Assembly: GCF_006864535.1 (NCBI RefSeq)
Contig: NZ_QHLL01000005.1
Coordinates: 94,169 to 158,168, forward strand
Source: Campylobacter sp. MIT 12-8780
Lineage (GTDB): Bacteria > Campylobacterota > Campylobacteria > Campylobacterales > Campylobacteraceae
Reading direction: 5' to 3'
Length of the DNA: 64,000 nt
The position numbers and the translations under genes are program-made. Below, in pieces: positions 1-9,513 of this stretch. Under the pieces are notes generated by a model. It did no database searches and was not told where the DNA came from. It worked only from the letters and a program-made list of their open reading frames with translations. The first letter of the stretch is position 1. The number at the start of each line of letters is the position of its first letter.

Positions 1-912
1 ATAAATAAAATAAATTCCCCCGATAAAATTAATCACCACGCTAAGAGTTGCATTAAAAGCAAAAACTCTAGCAACAAGATAAGTCCCACCAACTAAAGCG
101 ATGATACTTACAAGCGTGCAAGCGACAAGTAAAATGCTATGCTTGCTCGTCTTAAAAAGCTCATAGCTTAAGTTTGTAACCAAAAGTCCAAGAAAGGTAA
201 TGGGTCCTACTAAAGCCGTGCTTATAGAGATTAAAACAGCAATGATGATGAGAAATCTTTTCACTAAGTTTTCATATTCAAGCCCTAAATTTATGGATAT
301 ATCTTTTCCTAAAGCTAAAATATCAAGAAATTTAAAATACGAAAGCATATATATAAAAATACCGATAAAAAGTATATAGCTTAATGCTAAAAGTTCTATT
401 TTGACATTATTAAAGCTAGCAAACATACGCCCTTGCACGACTAAAAATTCATCTGGATCGATTAAGACTTCAAAAAAGGAGCTTAAAGATGAAAAAAATG
501 TTCCAAAAATAAGCCCTAAAAGCAAGATATGATAAATGCTGCGATTTTCTTTAAATAAAATCTTATAAAAAACAATGCCAAAAGCGATCATACAAATTAC
601 AGAAGTAAGAAAATTAACCCTCTCATCATAAACACTCACATGCGTTGCTGTAAGCATAAAAACAAGAAAAGACTGCACTAAAAGATATAAAGAATCAAGC
701 CCTATAATACTTGGAGTAAGGATTTTGTTGTTTGTAATCGTTTGAAAAATAAGCGTGCAAATAGCGATACAAGTAGCCACTAAAATGATAGCTAAAATAC
801 TTATAGTTCTTTCTTTGATAACAAATTCAGGAAATTTTCCCATAAAACTAAAAATATAAATCAAAATACACACTAAGGTGATGAACGCAGTAATAAAAAG
901 CTTTTTACGCAT
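1..912 (-). CDS. ceuC: Siderophore ABC transporter permease CeuC (partial, C-terminus off window)
   Basis: Inner-membrane permease subunit of a FecCD-family iron-siderophore importer. The frame is open from an ATG at 910-912 (MRKKLFITAF...) to base 1, so 304 codons are visible and the C-terminal end lies outside the window. The translation is almost wholly hydrophobic with short loops, and a central stretch (LDILALGKDISINLGLEYE) matches the FecCD coupling region. Its start overlaps the last 8 bases of ceuB, so the two are translationally coupled and probably form the heterodimeric channel. The ceuBC names rest on this paired organisation in Campylobacter, where ceuBCDE imports enterobactin breakdown products; ceuD and ceuE would be expected beyond the left edge. 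The family call is firm, the substrate is inferred. Confidence 0.85.
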   Translation of the reverse strand, partial: MRKKLFITAFITLVCILIYIFSFMGKFPEFVIKERTISILAIILVATCIAICTLIFQTITNNKILTPSIIGLDSLYLLVQSFLVFMLTATHVSVYDERVNFLTSVICMIAFGIVFYKILFKENRSIYHILLLGLIFGTFFSSLSSFFEVLIDPDEFLVVQGRMFASFNNVKIELLALSYILFIGIFIYMLSYFKFLDILALGKDISINLGLEYENLVKRFLIIIAVLISISTALVGPITFLGLLVTNLSYELFKTSKHSILLVACTLVSIIALVGGTYLVARVFAFNATLSVVINFIGGIYFIY

Positions 913-1873
913 AATTTTTCTTTTTAAGTAAAATCAATGCAAACATAAAAGAACCAAGCACGCCTAAAGTAAGGCTGATAGGCACTTCAAAAGGATAGAT
1001 AATAAGCCTTGAAAAAATATCACATACAAGCATTAAAACTGCCCCAAAAAGTCCAACGATAAGAATTGATCCTCTTAAATCATCTCCTTTGAAAATCGAA
1101 ACGATATTTGGCACTATAAGCCCTAAAAATGGGATAACTCCAGCCATAAGTATGATCACAGAAACGATAATACTTACTATAATTAAGCCTAAATTTAAAA
1201 TAAATTGATAAGAAAGCCCTAAATTCGTGGCTATGTCCTTCCCCATACCAGCGATTGTGATTTTATTTGCATATAAAAAAGCCAGCAAAAGTAGGGGCAG
1301 GGTAAGGTAGATCAGCTCATAACTTCCTTGCATGGTATTTGAAAAATCGCCCTGAAGCCAGCCTTGCATATTTTGAATCAAATTCATCTGATAGGCAAAA
1401 AAAGTCGTGATTGAGTTGATAACACCTCCAAACATAAGCCCTATTAAAGGCACGAGGATAAGATTTTTGAGCTTGATTTTGTTTAAAATTTGCAAAAAAA
1501 TCAAACTTCCTGCCAAAGCAAAAAGCGAAGCGATAAAAACTTGAGTGATAAAAGCACTTTGAGCGAAAAAAATCATACTCACAAGTATGCCAAGCTTAGC
1601 ACAATCCATAGTCCCAGCTGTGGTTGGGGAGACAAATTTATTTTGCGTGAGTTGCTGCATAATCAGCCCACAAATACTCAAGCTCATTCCTGTGATAATG
1701 ATGGTAATGGTTCTAGGAATTCTTGAGATCAAAAAGACTTCATTTTCAAGACTATGTCCTTGCAAAATATCAAAAATATGAATATCACTTACCCCGATAA
1801 ATAAGCTCAAAATAGCCAAAATGCAAAGCAGAGGAAGCAAAAAAGCAATATGAAAGAAAAAGCCTAAATTCAA
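905..1873 (-). CDS. ceuB: Siderophore ABC transporter permease CeuB
   Basis: First permease of a FecCD-family importer, 322 residues, the usual family length. N-terminal and multiple internal hydrophobic segments are clear. The region GMGKDIATNLGLSYQF is the conserved cytoplasmic coupling motif, and FLGLIVPNIVSIF is typical of the late helices. No in-frame ATG lies near the start; TTG at 1871-1873 is preceded by AAGG seven bases upstream, so I use TTG. The 3' end overlaps ceuC by 8 bases. An AT-rich, Fur-like sequence lies just upstream (1891-1909), which would give iron repression. It pairs with CeuC to move an Fe-siderophore from a periplasmic binding protein into the cytoplasm. Exact substrate is inferred from the Campylobacter ceu locus. 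Confidence 0.87.
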   Translation of the reverse strand: MNLGFFFHIAFLLPLLCILAILSLFIGVSDIHIFDILQGHSLENEVFLISRIPRTITIIITGMSLSICGLIMQQLTQNKFVSPTTAGTMDCAKLGILVSMIFFAQSAFITQVFIASLFALAGSLIFLQILNKIKLKNLILVPLIGLMFGGVINSITTFFAYQMNLIQNMQGWLQGDFSNTMQGSYELIYLTLPLLLLAFLYANKITIAGMGKDIATNLGLSYQFILNLGLIIVSIIVSVIILMAGVIPFLGLIVPNIVSIFKGDDLRGSILIVGLFGAVLMLVCDIFSRLIIYPFEVPISLTLGVLGSFMFALILLKKKNYA

Positions 1874-1890
1874 AATAAACCTTAAAATTA

Positions 1891-1909
1891 GATAATTATT
1901 ATTAAAATG
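1891..1909 (-). promoter_or_regulatory. Candidate Fur box upstream of ceuB
   Basis: The sequence GATAATTATTATTAAAATG matches the 19-base Fur consensus at about 13 positions by eye. It sits 17 bases upstream of the ceuB TTG start, where bound Fe-Fur would block transcription. Position and gene function support it; AT-richness of the region lowers certainty. Confidence 0.5.
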
Positions 1910-2056
1910 TATATTTTAACAAAAGAAATTTTAATCTTAGCTAATAAAATCTTAAAAAGCTGTAAGATAAAATACTTTCTTTTTAAATTTGAAAGAAACT
2001 TTTTTTATCTCAAATAAGCATACTTTTTCTTAAATAAAATTTTTAAAAACTTATGT

Positions 2057-2062
2057 TATACT
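2057..2062 (+). promoter_or_regulatory. Extended -10 promoter (TGT-TATACT) for the 70-residue antitoxin-like gene
   Basis: TGTTATACT at 2054-2062 forms an extended -10 element about 30 bases before the ATG at 2092; an AAAGGGA ribosome site follows. Confidence 0.5.
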
Positions 2063-2091
2063 TTAAATATATACGAACAAAGGGATACGCC

Positions 2092-2304
2092 ATGACTTTA
2101 ATCATAAAAAATGTAGATGAAGCTTTTTTGCCGATATTTCAAGGCATAGCTAAAAGCATAAAGGCAAAATGTGGGGTGCAAGCGAGTGAAAAGCAGGCTT
2201 TAAAGTGGAAAAAAGAAGCAAATAAAATGCTAAAAGACTATAAAGCTGGCAAACTCAAAGCCTTTGATGATATAAATGAACTAAGAGCGGAGCTTGACAA
2301 GTGA
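2092..2304 (+). CDS. Small antitoxin-like protein, orphan
   Basis: A 70-residue protein starting at ATG 2092, eight bases after an AAAGGGA ribosome-binding site; the longer reading from 2053 lacks such a site. The N-terminus (MTLIIKNVDEAFLPIFQGIA) is a short strand followed by a helix. The C-terminal half is highly charged and helical (KWKKEANKMLKDYKAGK, then a DINELRAELDK end). This two-part layout resembles type II antitoxins of the RelB/Phd kind, where a DNA-binding N-terminus precedes a toxin-wrapping helix. No toxin gene follows: the next codons after GTG at 2301 stop within eight codons, so it is an orphan or the partner was lost. The function is an inference from shape and context; it could be an unrelated small regulator. 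Confidence 0.5.
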   Translation: MTLIIKNVDEAFLPIFQGIAKSIKAKCGVQASEKQALKWKKEANKMLKDYKAGKLKAFDDINELRAELDK

Positions 2305-2365
2305 GATGTAAAAAAACCTTGTGAGTTGTTTAGTTTTTTGTGAATTTATAGAAAGCTTGAAATCG

Positions 2366-2443
2366 TGTCATTGTGAGGGTGTAGCAAGGAGCAATTCATT
2401 TTTTAGGCTTTGTGGATTGCAACGCTTAAGGCTCGTAATGACA
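2366..2443. repeat. REP/MITE-like inverted repeat element
   Basis: The left end begins TGTCATTGTGAG and contains GGAGCAATTCA; the right end reads TGGATTGCAACG... CTCGTAATGACA. The ends are imperfect inverted copies over about 30 bases, separated by a short A/T-rich loop. The TGTCATTGYGAG...GCAAT arrangement resembles dispersed palindromic repeats seen in many bacterial genomes. It lies in the noncoding gap between the antitoxin-like gene and the KAP NTPase. No second copy was seen in this window. Confidence 0.6.
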
Positions 2444-2502
2444 GCTTTATATCTCATTGGTTTAATTTGTGGAGTTTGTATATAGGTTTATATTTCATTA
2501 TC

Positions 2503-4164
2503 TTATTGTTTGATTTTAATATATCCTTGTTCTTTTCCCCATTTTTCTAATGCTTTTTGAATATTATCATTTGAGCTATTTTGTTTTGTTGAATTATTTT
2601 GTTCAGTTTCTTTAAAGCATTTAAAGGCAGTATAAAGGTGAGGATATATTTCAAAGCACTTAAAAATTTCATCAATGTCAAAATTATTAATTTTGCTATA
2701 TAGAACCGGATCTTTTATAAAATCAGTATAATAGGCAATTTTATTCTCTTTTATTACGATTTCTAAAGCTTTATTTTTGAGAGAATATTGTGAGTCTTGT
2801 TGTTTGTCTTTTTGATTTTTAGCCCCATCTATCATTTGTTCTAATTGCTCTATTAATTCGTTTTCATTGTTTGTAATTATACGGTATGACTCCAAGCTTT
2901 TGTAGTCTTGATTTGCTTGTTTTATATGCGAATGGATAAAAAACTTCATTACTTCATTTCTGTAATGTTTTTCTATTTGTGTATAGTATTCCTTGTCTTC
3001 ATAATATTCGTTTAAAACTTGACATAAGTTTAGAGGCATTCCACTATACCGTCCATCTGTAAAATTGTATATCTTTTTAAGTAATTCATGAGCTTTCTTT
3101 GCAAAATCTTTATCGTTATAATTTTCGAGCTTAAAATATTTTTTAGGTAAGAGATCTTCCAAAAGCTCAATATTTGTATAATATTCGTAATTTTTAAGTT
3201 GTGCTTTGATTTCTTCAATTAAATTTTGCGTTATTGCATTGTCTTTCCAGTATTGTTCTAGTATAAATTTGAAGTTCTCATAATTGTAGTTTTCATATTT
3301 GTTTGATAGTTTTAAATATGGGCATGTTACAACCAAGTTTTTATAAAATGTTTCTATGACAGTATTATATTTTTCATCCTCATACATTGTTGATAATTTC
3401 AATTTTTCATTAAATTCTTTTATTGCGTTTAATAGTCGCTTTAGCATTCTTAAATTATTTGTATAAGAAGGTTGATTATTTTGCATAAGTATATTTTGAG
3501 CTATTTTCGCAAGTTTGCTATTATTTATTTCACTTTCAATAAGCTCTTTATAAGCATCAAAATTCGTCGTAATCTCAATAGAATAATCTATACATTTTTC
3601 TTTATATTTTTCATAAATTTGAAAATCTTTTTCTTCATTATCATCATTACCTCTTGAATTCTGTGATATTGATTTAAGTTTTTTATCATTTAAAATCAGC
3701 ACTACGCTACATTCTTTTATATCGCGTAAATGTGCCATCAAACCCATTAAATCATTCATTTTTAATTTTTCAGATTTGCGTTCTATGTCATCAAAGCAAA
3801 TGATTATCTGCTTAAAATCATTTTCTTTTAATGCCCCAAAAAGGGAATCTAAATTAACATTTATATTGGCTAGTTTTAGCATGCCATTAGTGAGTTTTGA
3901 TGCTTTATCGATTATGCCATTGTGTGTCCCACATACCTTCAAAACAATTTCTTCTAGTATTTCTTTGTAGTGCTCTTTTCCAAAAAGAGAGATATAAACA
4001 ACTTTTTTGATTTTAGATTCATCTAGTTTTTTCTCGACTATATTTTTCCAAAAATGTGTTTTTCCAACTCCCCATTCCCCTGTTATGGTTATACAAAAAT
4101 TTATATCATTTTCTAGCAAATTCTTAATATGCGTTGCTTTTTCTTCAAGTTCTTGGTTATTCAT
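2503..4164 (-). CDS. KAP-family P-loop NTPase
   Basis: A 553-residue protein of unknown role. Residues 29-38 (GEWGVGKTHF) are a Walker A motif of the form typical of KAP NTPases. Residues 120-129 (IIICFDDIER) are Walker B with two acidic residues, and SVVLILND at 153-160 looks like sensor 1. The remaining ~390 residues are charged and helical, with no signal peptide and no clear membrane segment, so it should be cytoplasmic. The ATG overlaps the last eight bases of the restriction-methylation gene, indicating one mRNA and coupled translation. The gene is visibly more AT-rich than the flanking housekeeping genes, a sign of transfer. KAP-type ATPases occur in several anti-phage systems (for example as QatA), so a defence role is plausible but unproven; other STAND/AAA-like ATPases are the alternative family call. 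Confidence 0.65.
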   Translation of the reverse strand: MNNQELEEKATHIKNLLENDINFCITITGEWGVGKTHFWKNIVEKKLDESKIKKVVYISLFGKEHYKEILEEIVLKVCGTHNGIIDKASKLTNGMLKLANINVNLDSLFGALKENDFKQIIICFDDIERKSEKLKMNDLMGLMAHLRDIKECSVVLILNDKKLKSISQNSRGNDDNEEKDFQIYEKYKEKCIDYSIEITTNFDAYKELIESEINNSKLAKIAQNILMQNNQPSYTNNLRMLKRLLNAIKEFNEKLKLSTMYEDEKYNTVIETFYKNLVVTCPYLKLSNKYENYNYENFKFILEQYWKDNAITQNLIEEIKAQLKNYEYYTNIELLEDLLPKKYFKLENYNDKDFAKKAHELLKKIYNFTDGRYSGMPLNLCQVLNEYYEDKEYYTQIEKHYRNEVMKFFIHSHIKQANQDYKSLESYRIITNNENELIEQLEQMIDGAKNQKDKQQDSQYSLKNKALEIVIKENKIAYYTDFIKDPVLYSKINNFDIDEIFKCFEIYPHLYTAFKCFKETEQNNSTKQNSSNDNIQKALEKWGKEQGYIKIKQ

Positions 4165-7100
4165 CGGTTCTTCCTTGTATTATTTTAATCTCATTTTCAT
4201 CAAGATTATACAATTTATACACCAAAAAATCAATTTTATCCTCTAGTTCTTTTGTATCAGCTTTTCTGTCTTTTTCTTTTAAATTTAGGATTTCATCAGT
4301 TAATTTTATCAACTCATCAGCTAGATTTTTATTTTTTTGGTTTATTTTTGGGATAGGTAGATTTTCTATATAAATTTTTGCAGCGTATATCCCATCACCC
4401 AAGCTCGCTGTGTTATTTTTAATCCAATATTTAGCAGTATTAGAATTAAAAATGGCTAATAAATACTTCATAAGAAGACTATCACAACTAGTTATCATAA
4501 ACATAGAGTCTAGGATGCGACTTTCGTTATTGTCGTAGCTAAATAAAGTATCAGTTGAAATTCTATTCCACACTATCTTTTCCCTAGCAAATTCCTCATA
4601 ATAATTTGCTCCCCAGCGTTGCAGACAATACCACTCGTAGCGAATTCCTGTTTCTGCCTTATTGCGCTTTGATAGTTTTTCTTTGTGTTCTAGTAAGTGT
4701 GCGTAAAGTGCTGGATAGAGGTTAGCCAAATCTTGCTCGTTTTCTTGCATAGTTTTTGGATTGTTGATATTTGGAAAATGCCAAGGTATAAATATCACCC
4801 ACAACCCAGCCCATTCGTAGCTGTATCTTTTTATATCTCGTCCTCTTAAGATCGGTTTTATCAGCTCGCTTGTTCTTTGTCTTTCAGCTTCGTCTTTACA
4901 ATTTGCTAAAATTTCATCTTTTTTGGCTGTATCTATGATAAAGGCTTCATTGTAGCCTGTTAAAATTCCCCTGTAAATAGATATGTCCCATTCTTTCAAA
5001 GGTGTGCCTATCTTTTCTATCTTGGCTTTTAGGGCATTTGTCTTTTCATCATTAAAAGAAAAGCTTTCTTTGCTTAAACTTTTTTGCTCTAAGTTTGCGT
5101 AGTCTTGATAAAGGCTTATGTTGAATTTACATTTTTCTAAAAGCTCGTTGTTTAACGCTAGGTAGGCAAAATGAGAGTCTTTAGCTGGCTTTGCTTTGCT
5201 AAAGCTTAGTATGCTGGTATCAACCGTAGCAGAGTCAAAGACTTTTACCGAGTTTAAGTCTATGTAGGCTAAAAGGCTGGTATTTTTAAGCAAAAACTCA
5301 CGCAAAGCCTCGCCGTATCCTGCTCTGGTGTATTTATTTGAAGTGATAAAGCTTAAAATTCCTTTATCTTTAAGCACCCTAAAACCAAGCTCGAAAAAAT
5401 AAGTATAAATATCACTCGTGCCTTTATATACCTTATAATTTTCAGCCAGCATAGGCTTTAGCTCTTTAATCTCTTCTTGTCTTATATAAGGCGGATTACC
5501 GATGATAAGATCAAAGCCTGTGAAATTGCCCTCATCATCTAAAATTTCTGGGAATTCAAAACGCCATTCAAAAGGCTTGTTTGCTTCGAGATTAAAAATC
5601 TTTTCATATTCGTTTTGTAGTTCTTTAAATTCTTGTTTGGCTTTGTTTTCATCAAATTCAAAGACAAAGATACTTTTTGGGATATAAAATATCAATTTCT
5701 CATCATCTCTTGCAAGATAATCGCTGTATTTTTGAGAATACTCTTGGCATTTTTTCTCAAAATTTTTCACTTCTTTAGCGAATTTATCTTGAAAGCAAAA
5801 ATTTTTAAAGCTTTCTTTGAGGGCTTTGATTTCTTGTGCGATAGCCTCTTTATCGCTGTAAAAGCCATCTTTGTAGTCTTTAACGGCTCGTTTGTAGCGT
5901 TTGATGCGTTCTTTTATGTTTGGGTAGTGGCTGAGGCTTTTATCGGTTTGAAAGTATGAGATCAAGGAATTTCCGCATTTTATGTTGATATCTATATTTG
6001 GTAGGGTAGCTAGCTGGTGGGTGTTTTCAAATTCGCTTTTATACTCTTCTTCAAAATCAAGATAATAACTATTTTTAAGCAGTTCTATCCAAAGGCGAAG
6101 CTTGGTGATCTCACACGAGTTTTGGTTAATATCTACGCCAAAGAGGTTGTTTTCTATGATAGTTTTTTTAAGCTCAAAAAGTTCTTTTTGTATGAGCTGG
6201 GCTTCATCATTAGCTTTGCTTGGTTTTGTGTAGATAAAATGCTCGCCTTTTTTGGTTTTGATAAGTAGCTCATCATTGATAAGGCTTAGTTCATCGATAT
6301 ATATAAGTAAGCCAAGTTCATAGTAGATATAAATCATCTCATTCAAACAAGACACCAAAAAATGCCCACTACCCACAGCTGGATCACAAATTTTTATACT
6401 TTGTAAAAGCTTTTTATACTCTGCAAATAAGGCTTCTTTCTTGTTTCTATCAGTTCTTATAGTATGCCTTATCTCATCGCTGATATCTGCTAGGCTTGAG
6501 ACTTGCCAAGCTGGATAAGTTTCGTTAAATTTAGCCACAACGACTTTTTCTAAGCTTTGCTTACTCATATAAGCTGTGATAAAGCTTGGGGTGTAAAAAG
6601 AGCCTTCTTTGTAGCCGTTAAGCTTTTCAAAGACAAGCCCTAGCACGCTTGAGCTGATGAGTTCTTTGTGCTCGTCCTCATCACTACCAAAATCAAAGGC
6701 ATCTAAAAACTCAAAAATATACTCAAGCAAGCCTACTTGCCCGCTTTTTGCCTTTGCATTTTGATCTTTGATCTGCGTCTTTGGGTAATACTCAAGCTTG
6801 CTGTAATCATCTAAATTTTCTATGCTTAAAAGCTCTTTTTCTATATTTTGCTTTTCAAACAAAGAGGAGTTGAGGTAGGGTAGGTAAGATAAATTTACAG
6901 AGTGGGTGTTGTTTTGTCTTTGGTCGTAGTTTTTTGCTAGGACTTCAAAAAAGAGTATGGAGAGGCTGTCAAAGCTTTTGATTTTGGTTAGGTTTAGGAA
7001 TTTTAGACTTTGTTTATTTGTAAATGCCCCCCCCCAGAGCCTATATATTGGGGATTTAAGCCTGTGTTAAAGCGAACCAAATTTGACTCTATAAGCTTTA

Positions 7101-8058
7101 AAAACAAAATGCGATTAAGCCACAAGATGATAAGTTTCATCACATTTTCAAAGCTTTGATTTTGTGGGCTTAGTTTTTCATATATGGCGTTATATAGCGT
7201 GCCTTGTTTATCCTCGCTTTCTTTGCTTGGTAGTATGAGGGCTTTGCCTTTTTCTTTGCTTTCGCTTAGTCCTAGTATGTATAAAAGTTCTCGGTAAAAT
7301 TTTTCGTTTAAGACATTGGCGTCATTTGGGTTAAACTCGGCGTATAGTAGCTCTTTATTAAAGACTTTAAAGGCTTGAGGCAGGGCTTTATCCTCTCGTA
7401 TATCAAGATACAAGCCCTTTAAATTCGCACTTTCATCAAAAAGATGAGCCTTGCTTATGCTGTGATTAAAATTTTGGCTTTCTAAAAGTTTGGCACATTC
7501 TTTATAAAACTCATCTGTATTGCCCTTAAAAAGTGAGTTTGGGCTGGTAAAATTGGCATAAAGCTTTTTAAAAAGGCTGTTTTGATAAAAAAGGCGTTCA
7601 AATTCCTTTGCTTCAAAGAGATAAAAGCGGTAAAAATCTGTGATGATGATAAATTTCAAAGCAAAATTAAGTGCCCCTCTTTGCCTAAAATAATACAAAA
7701 TCGCCTCACACAAAGCCTTACATATAGGCTTTTGAGGGCTAAAAAAGTCTTTATCATTTGGTTTTTTAGCTTCTATGATGACTTCTACACTTTCATCTTT
7801 AAGCAAGGCTAGATCAATCTCACTTTTGCCCTCAAGCTTAAATTTAGTATGCGTATCAAAGCCAAGACTTTTTAAAAAAGGAGCAAGAGCATTTGCCACT
7901 AAGGCGTCTTCATTATGCGAGGAGTTGGCCTCTAGGGCTTTTTGATAGTTTTTTAAAAGCTCGCTAAAATCCTTAAGCTTGGTTTCGCTGATAGCTACTC
8001 TGTTATATAAGGGGTTTAGAAAATCTTTGATTTTAAGGGCTTGAAAGTGAAGTGCCAT
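4157..8058 (-). CDS. Type IIG restriction-methylation protein, phase-variable, currently frameshifted (OFF)
   Basis: A single large gene broken by a nine-G tract. From the ATG at 8056-8058, a 351-residue frame runs through the tract and stops at 7003. The rest continues one frame away down to 4157. Adding one G (G10) joins them into 1300 residues, the size of Cj0031-type type IIG enzymes. The N-terminal part has a PD-ExK nuclease core (D82, then E96-A-K98). In the joined protein the methylase follows: motif X-like region FYTPSF, motif I DPAVGSGHFL near 559-568, and catalytic NPPY near 855-858, giving N6-adenine methylation. The C-terminal ~350 residues would recognise the target. At G9 only a nuclease fragment would be made. 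The TTG at 6860-6862 is not a convincing start: it has no ribosome site and lies inside the continuous homologous frame. It is followed by, and overlaps, the KAP NTPase gene. Confidence 0.85.
7027..7035 (-). repeat. Phase-variable poly-G tract (G9 on coding strand) in type IIG gene
   Basis: Nine consecutive C on the plus strand, G9 on the coding strand, in codons 342-344 of the type IIG reading frame. G9 leads to a stop nine residues after the tract; G10 or G7 restores the long frame. Flanked downstream by CATTTA. Confidence 0.9.
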
Positions 8059-8082
8059 GCTTGCTCCTTTGATTTAAATTTT

Positions 8083-9513
8083 TTACATAAAGCTCGGTGT
8101 ATCGTTTGAAAAGAGGATTAAATCCCCATTTTTTGTGTGTGTAGCTAAGCTTTGCACGAGTTCGTTTTTGTCTTTTAGCACTAGCTTTTCTATTTTAATG
8201 CAAGCGTTTAAGAGTTGGGCATTGCTTTCGCCTATGATGATGACAAAGTCAAAGCATTCATTTATCACGCTTGCAAGGGCTTCATTTTGTGCTTTGCTTA
8301 CCTCTATAATGCCCGGAGTTACTAGAACTTTGCGTCCTTTATAGCTTTTGCAAAGCTCATAGCTTTGTTTCATGCCCTCAAAATTGCCATTAAAGCCATC
8401 ATCAATGATAAATTTTGGCTCTTTAGTGATGATTTGTAAGCGGTGCTCTACGCTTTGTAGGGCTTGAACTTTGGTTTTTAGCTTTTCTAGGCTTAGTCCT
8501 AAGAACTTTGCAACAAGAATGCAAGCGCAAAGATTTTGAGCATTAAACTCCCCAAGCAAATTTGCCTTAAAGTCTTGTTCTGTATCATCAAGTTTTAAGC
8601 TAAACTCAAGCCCTTCAAGGCTGGCTTTTGCACTACTTAGCTTAGTATCATAAATGATTTGTGTCCTACTTTCTTGCATGAGGGTTGAGGAGTGTAAAAA
8701 GGCTTTTTGAAGACGTTTTGATTGTAAGGCTTCAAGCTTGGTTGCACGGATATTTTCCTTGCTTTTAAAATACTCTAAATGCGCCTGTCCTATCTCGCCA
8801 ACTATGCAAATTTGAGGATTTAAAAGCTGGGTAAGTTCTAGTATATCGCTTTTTTGTCTTGCTCCTGCTTCGGCTATGTAAATTTGGGTGTTTGAGTTTA
8901 AATTTTCATTGATGTCTTTGACTATGCCAAGCAAGGTATTGACACTTCTTGGGGTAGCATGCGTTAAAAAATCATCTTTTAAAAGTTCATATAAAAACTT
9001 TTTCATACTTGTTTTGCCATAGCTTGCGGTGATTAAGATGATGGTGAGTTTATTAAGTTTTGCAAGCTTGTTTTGAGCCTGTTTTATAAATTTGTGTTTT
9101 TGATACAGATCAAAACATTTTAAAGCCACTAAAGCACATACTAAAGCAAGTAAATTCGCTCTAAATTCAAATACATAAGAGCTTAAGCTAAGGATTAAAC
9201 TAAAGCTTATAAGTAAGCTTAAAAAAACCTTGACTTTGTGAGTAAAAACCAGCTTTTTATCAAGTTTTTTATACCAAAAAACAAAAAAGAGCAAATATAT
9301 AAGAGTAAAAATGATAAAAAATTGCGGCACAAGTATATACACAAACCAAGGCACAATGATAAAATATATATGCCAAAAAGGGCGTGCAAAGTGAAAAAAT
9401 ACGCGTGAAAGCTTATAAGAATACCACTGCAAAGCAAGGATAAGATAAAAACCAATGCATAAATTTAAAATAAAAGCCGATACAGCTTCGTTAAGTAAAA
9501 AAAGATCAATCAT
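8083..9513 (-). CDS. murF: UDP-N-acetylmuramoyl-tripeptide--D-alanyl-D-alanine ligase MurF
   Basis: Adds D-Ala-D-Ala to UDP-MurNAc-tripeptide, the last cytoplasmic step of peptidoglycan precursor synthesis. The 476-residue protein has the Mur-ligase ATP loop TASYGKTS at 162-169, the metal/carbamate region IYIAEAGARQ, and GEIGQAHLEYF typical of MurF. Its first ~140 residues are not the usual MurF substrate domain but several strongly hydrophobic segments (20-30, 46-80, 96-132), so this form is membrane-tethered. It overlaps the upstream hydrolase gene by 4 bases (ATGA). The D-Ala-D-Ala ligase gene ddl is in the same minus-strand set, so substrate-making and substrate-using enzymes are co-expressed. 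Confidence 0.9.
   Translation of the reverse strand: MIDLFLLNEAVSAFILNLCIGFYLILALQWYSYKLSRVFFHFARPFWHIYFIIVPWFVYILVPQFFIIFTLIYLLFFVFWYKKLDKKLVFTHKVKVFLSLLISFSLILSLSSYVFEFRANLLALVCALVALKCFDLYQKHKFIKQAQNKLAKLNKLTIILITASYGKTSMKKFLYELLKDDFLTHATPRSVNTLLGIVKDINENLNSNTQIYIAEAGARQKSDILELTQLLNPQICIVGEIGQAHLEYFKSKENIRATKLEALQSKRLQKAFLHSSTLMQESRTQIIYDTKLSSAKASLEGLEFSLKLDDTEQDFKANLLGEFNAQNLCACILVAKFLGLSLEKLKTKVQALQSVEHRLQIITKEPKFIIDDGFNGNFEGMKQSYELCKSYKGRKVLVTPGIIEVSKAQNEALASVINECFDFVIIIGESNAQLLNACIKIEKLVLKDKNELVQSLATHTKNGDLILFSNDTPSFM

Noticed and set aside
4157..6862. Independent 901-residue methylase starting at TTG 6862
   Set aside because: The frame continues upstream without a break to the G tract, there is no ribosome site, and joining at G10 gives a normal type IIG length.
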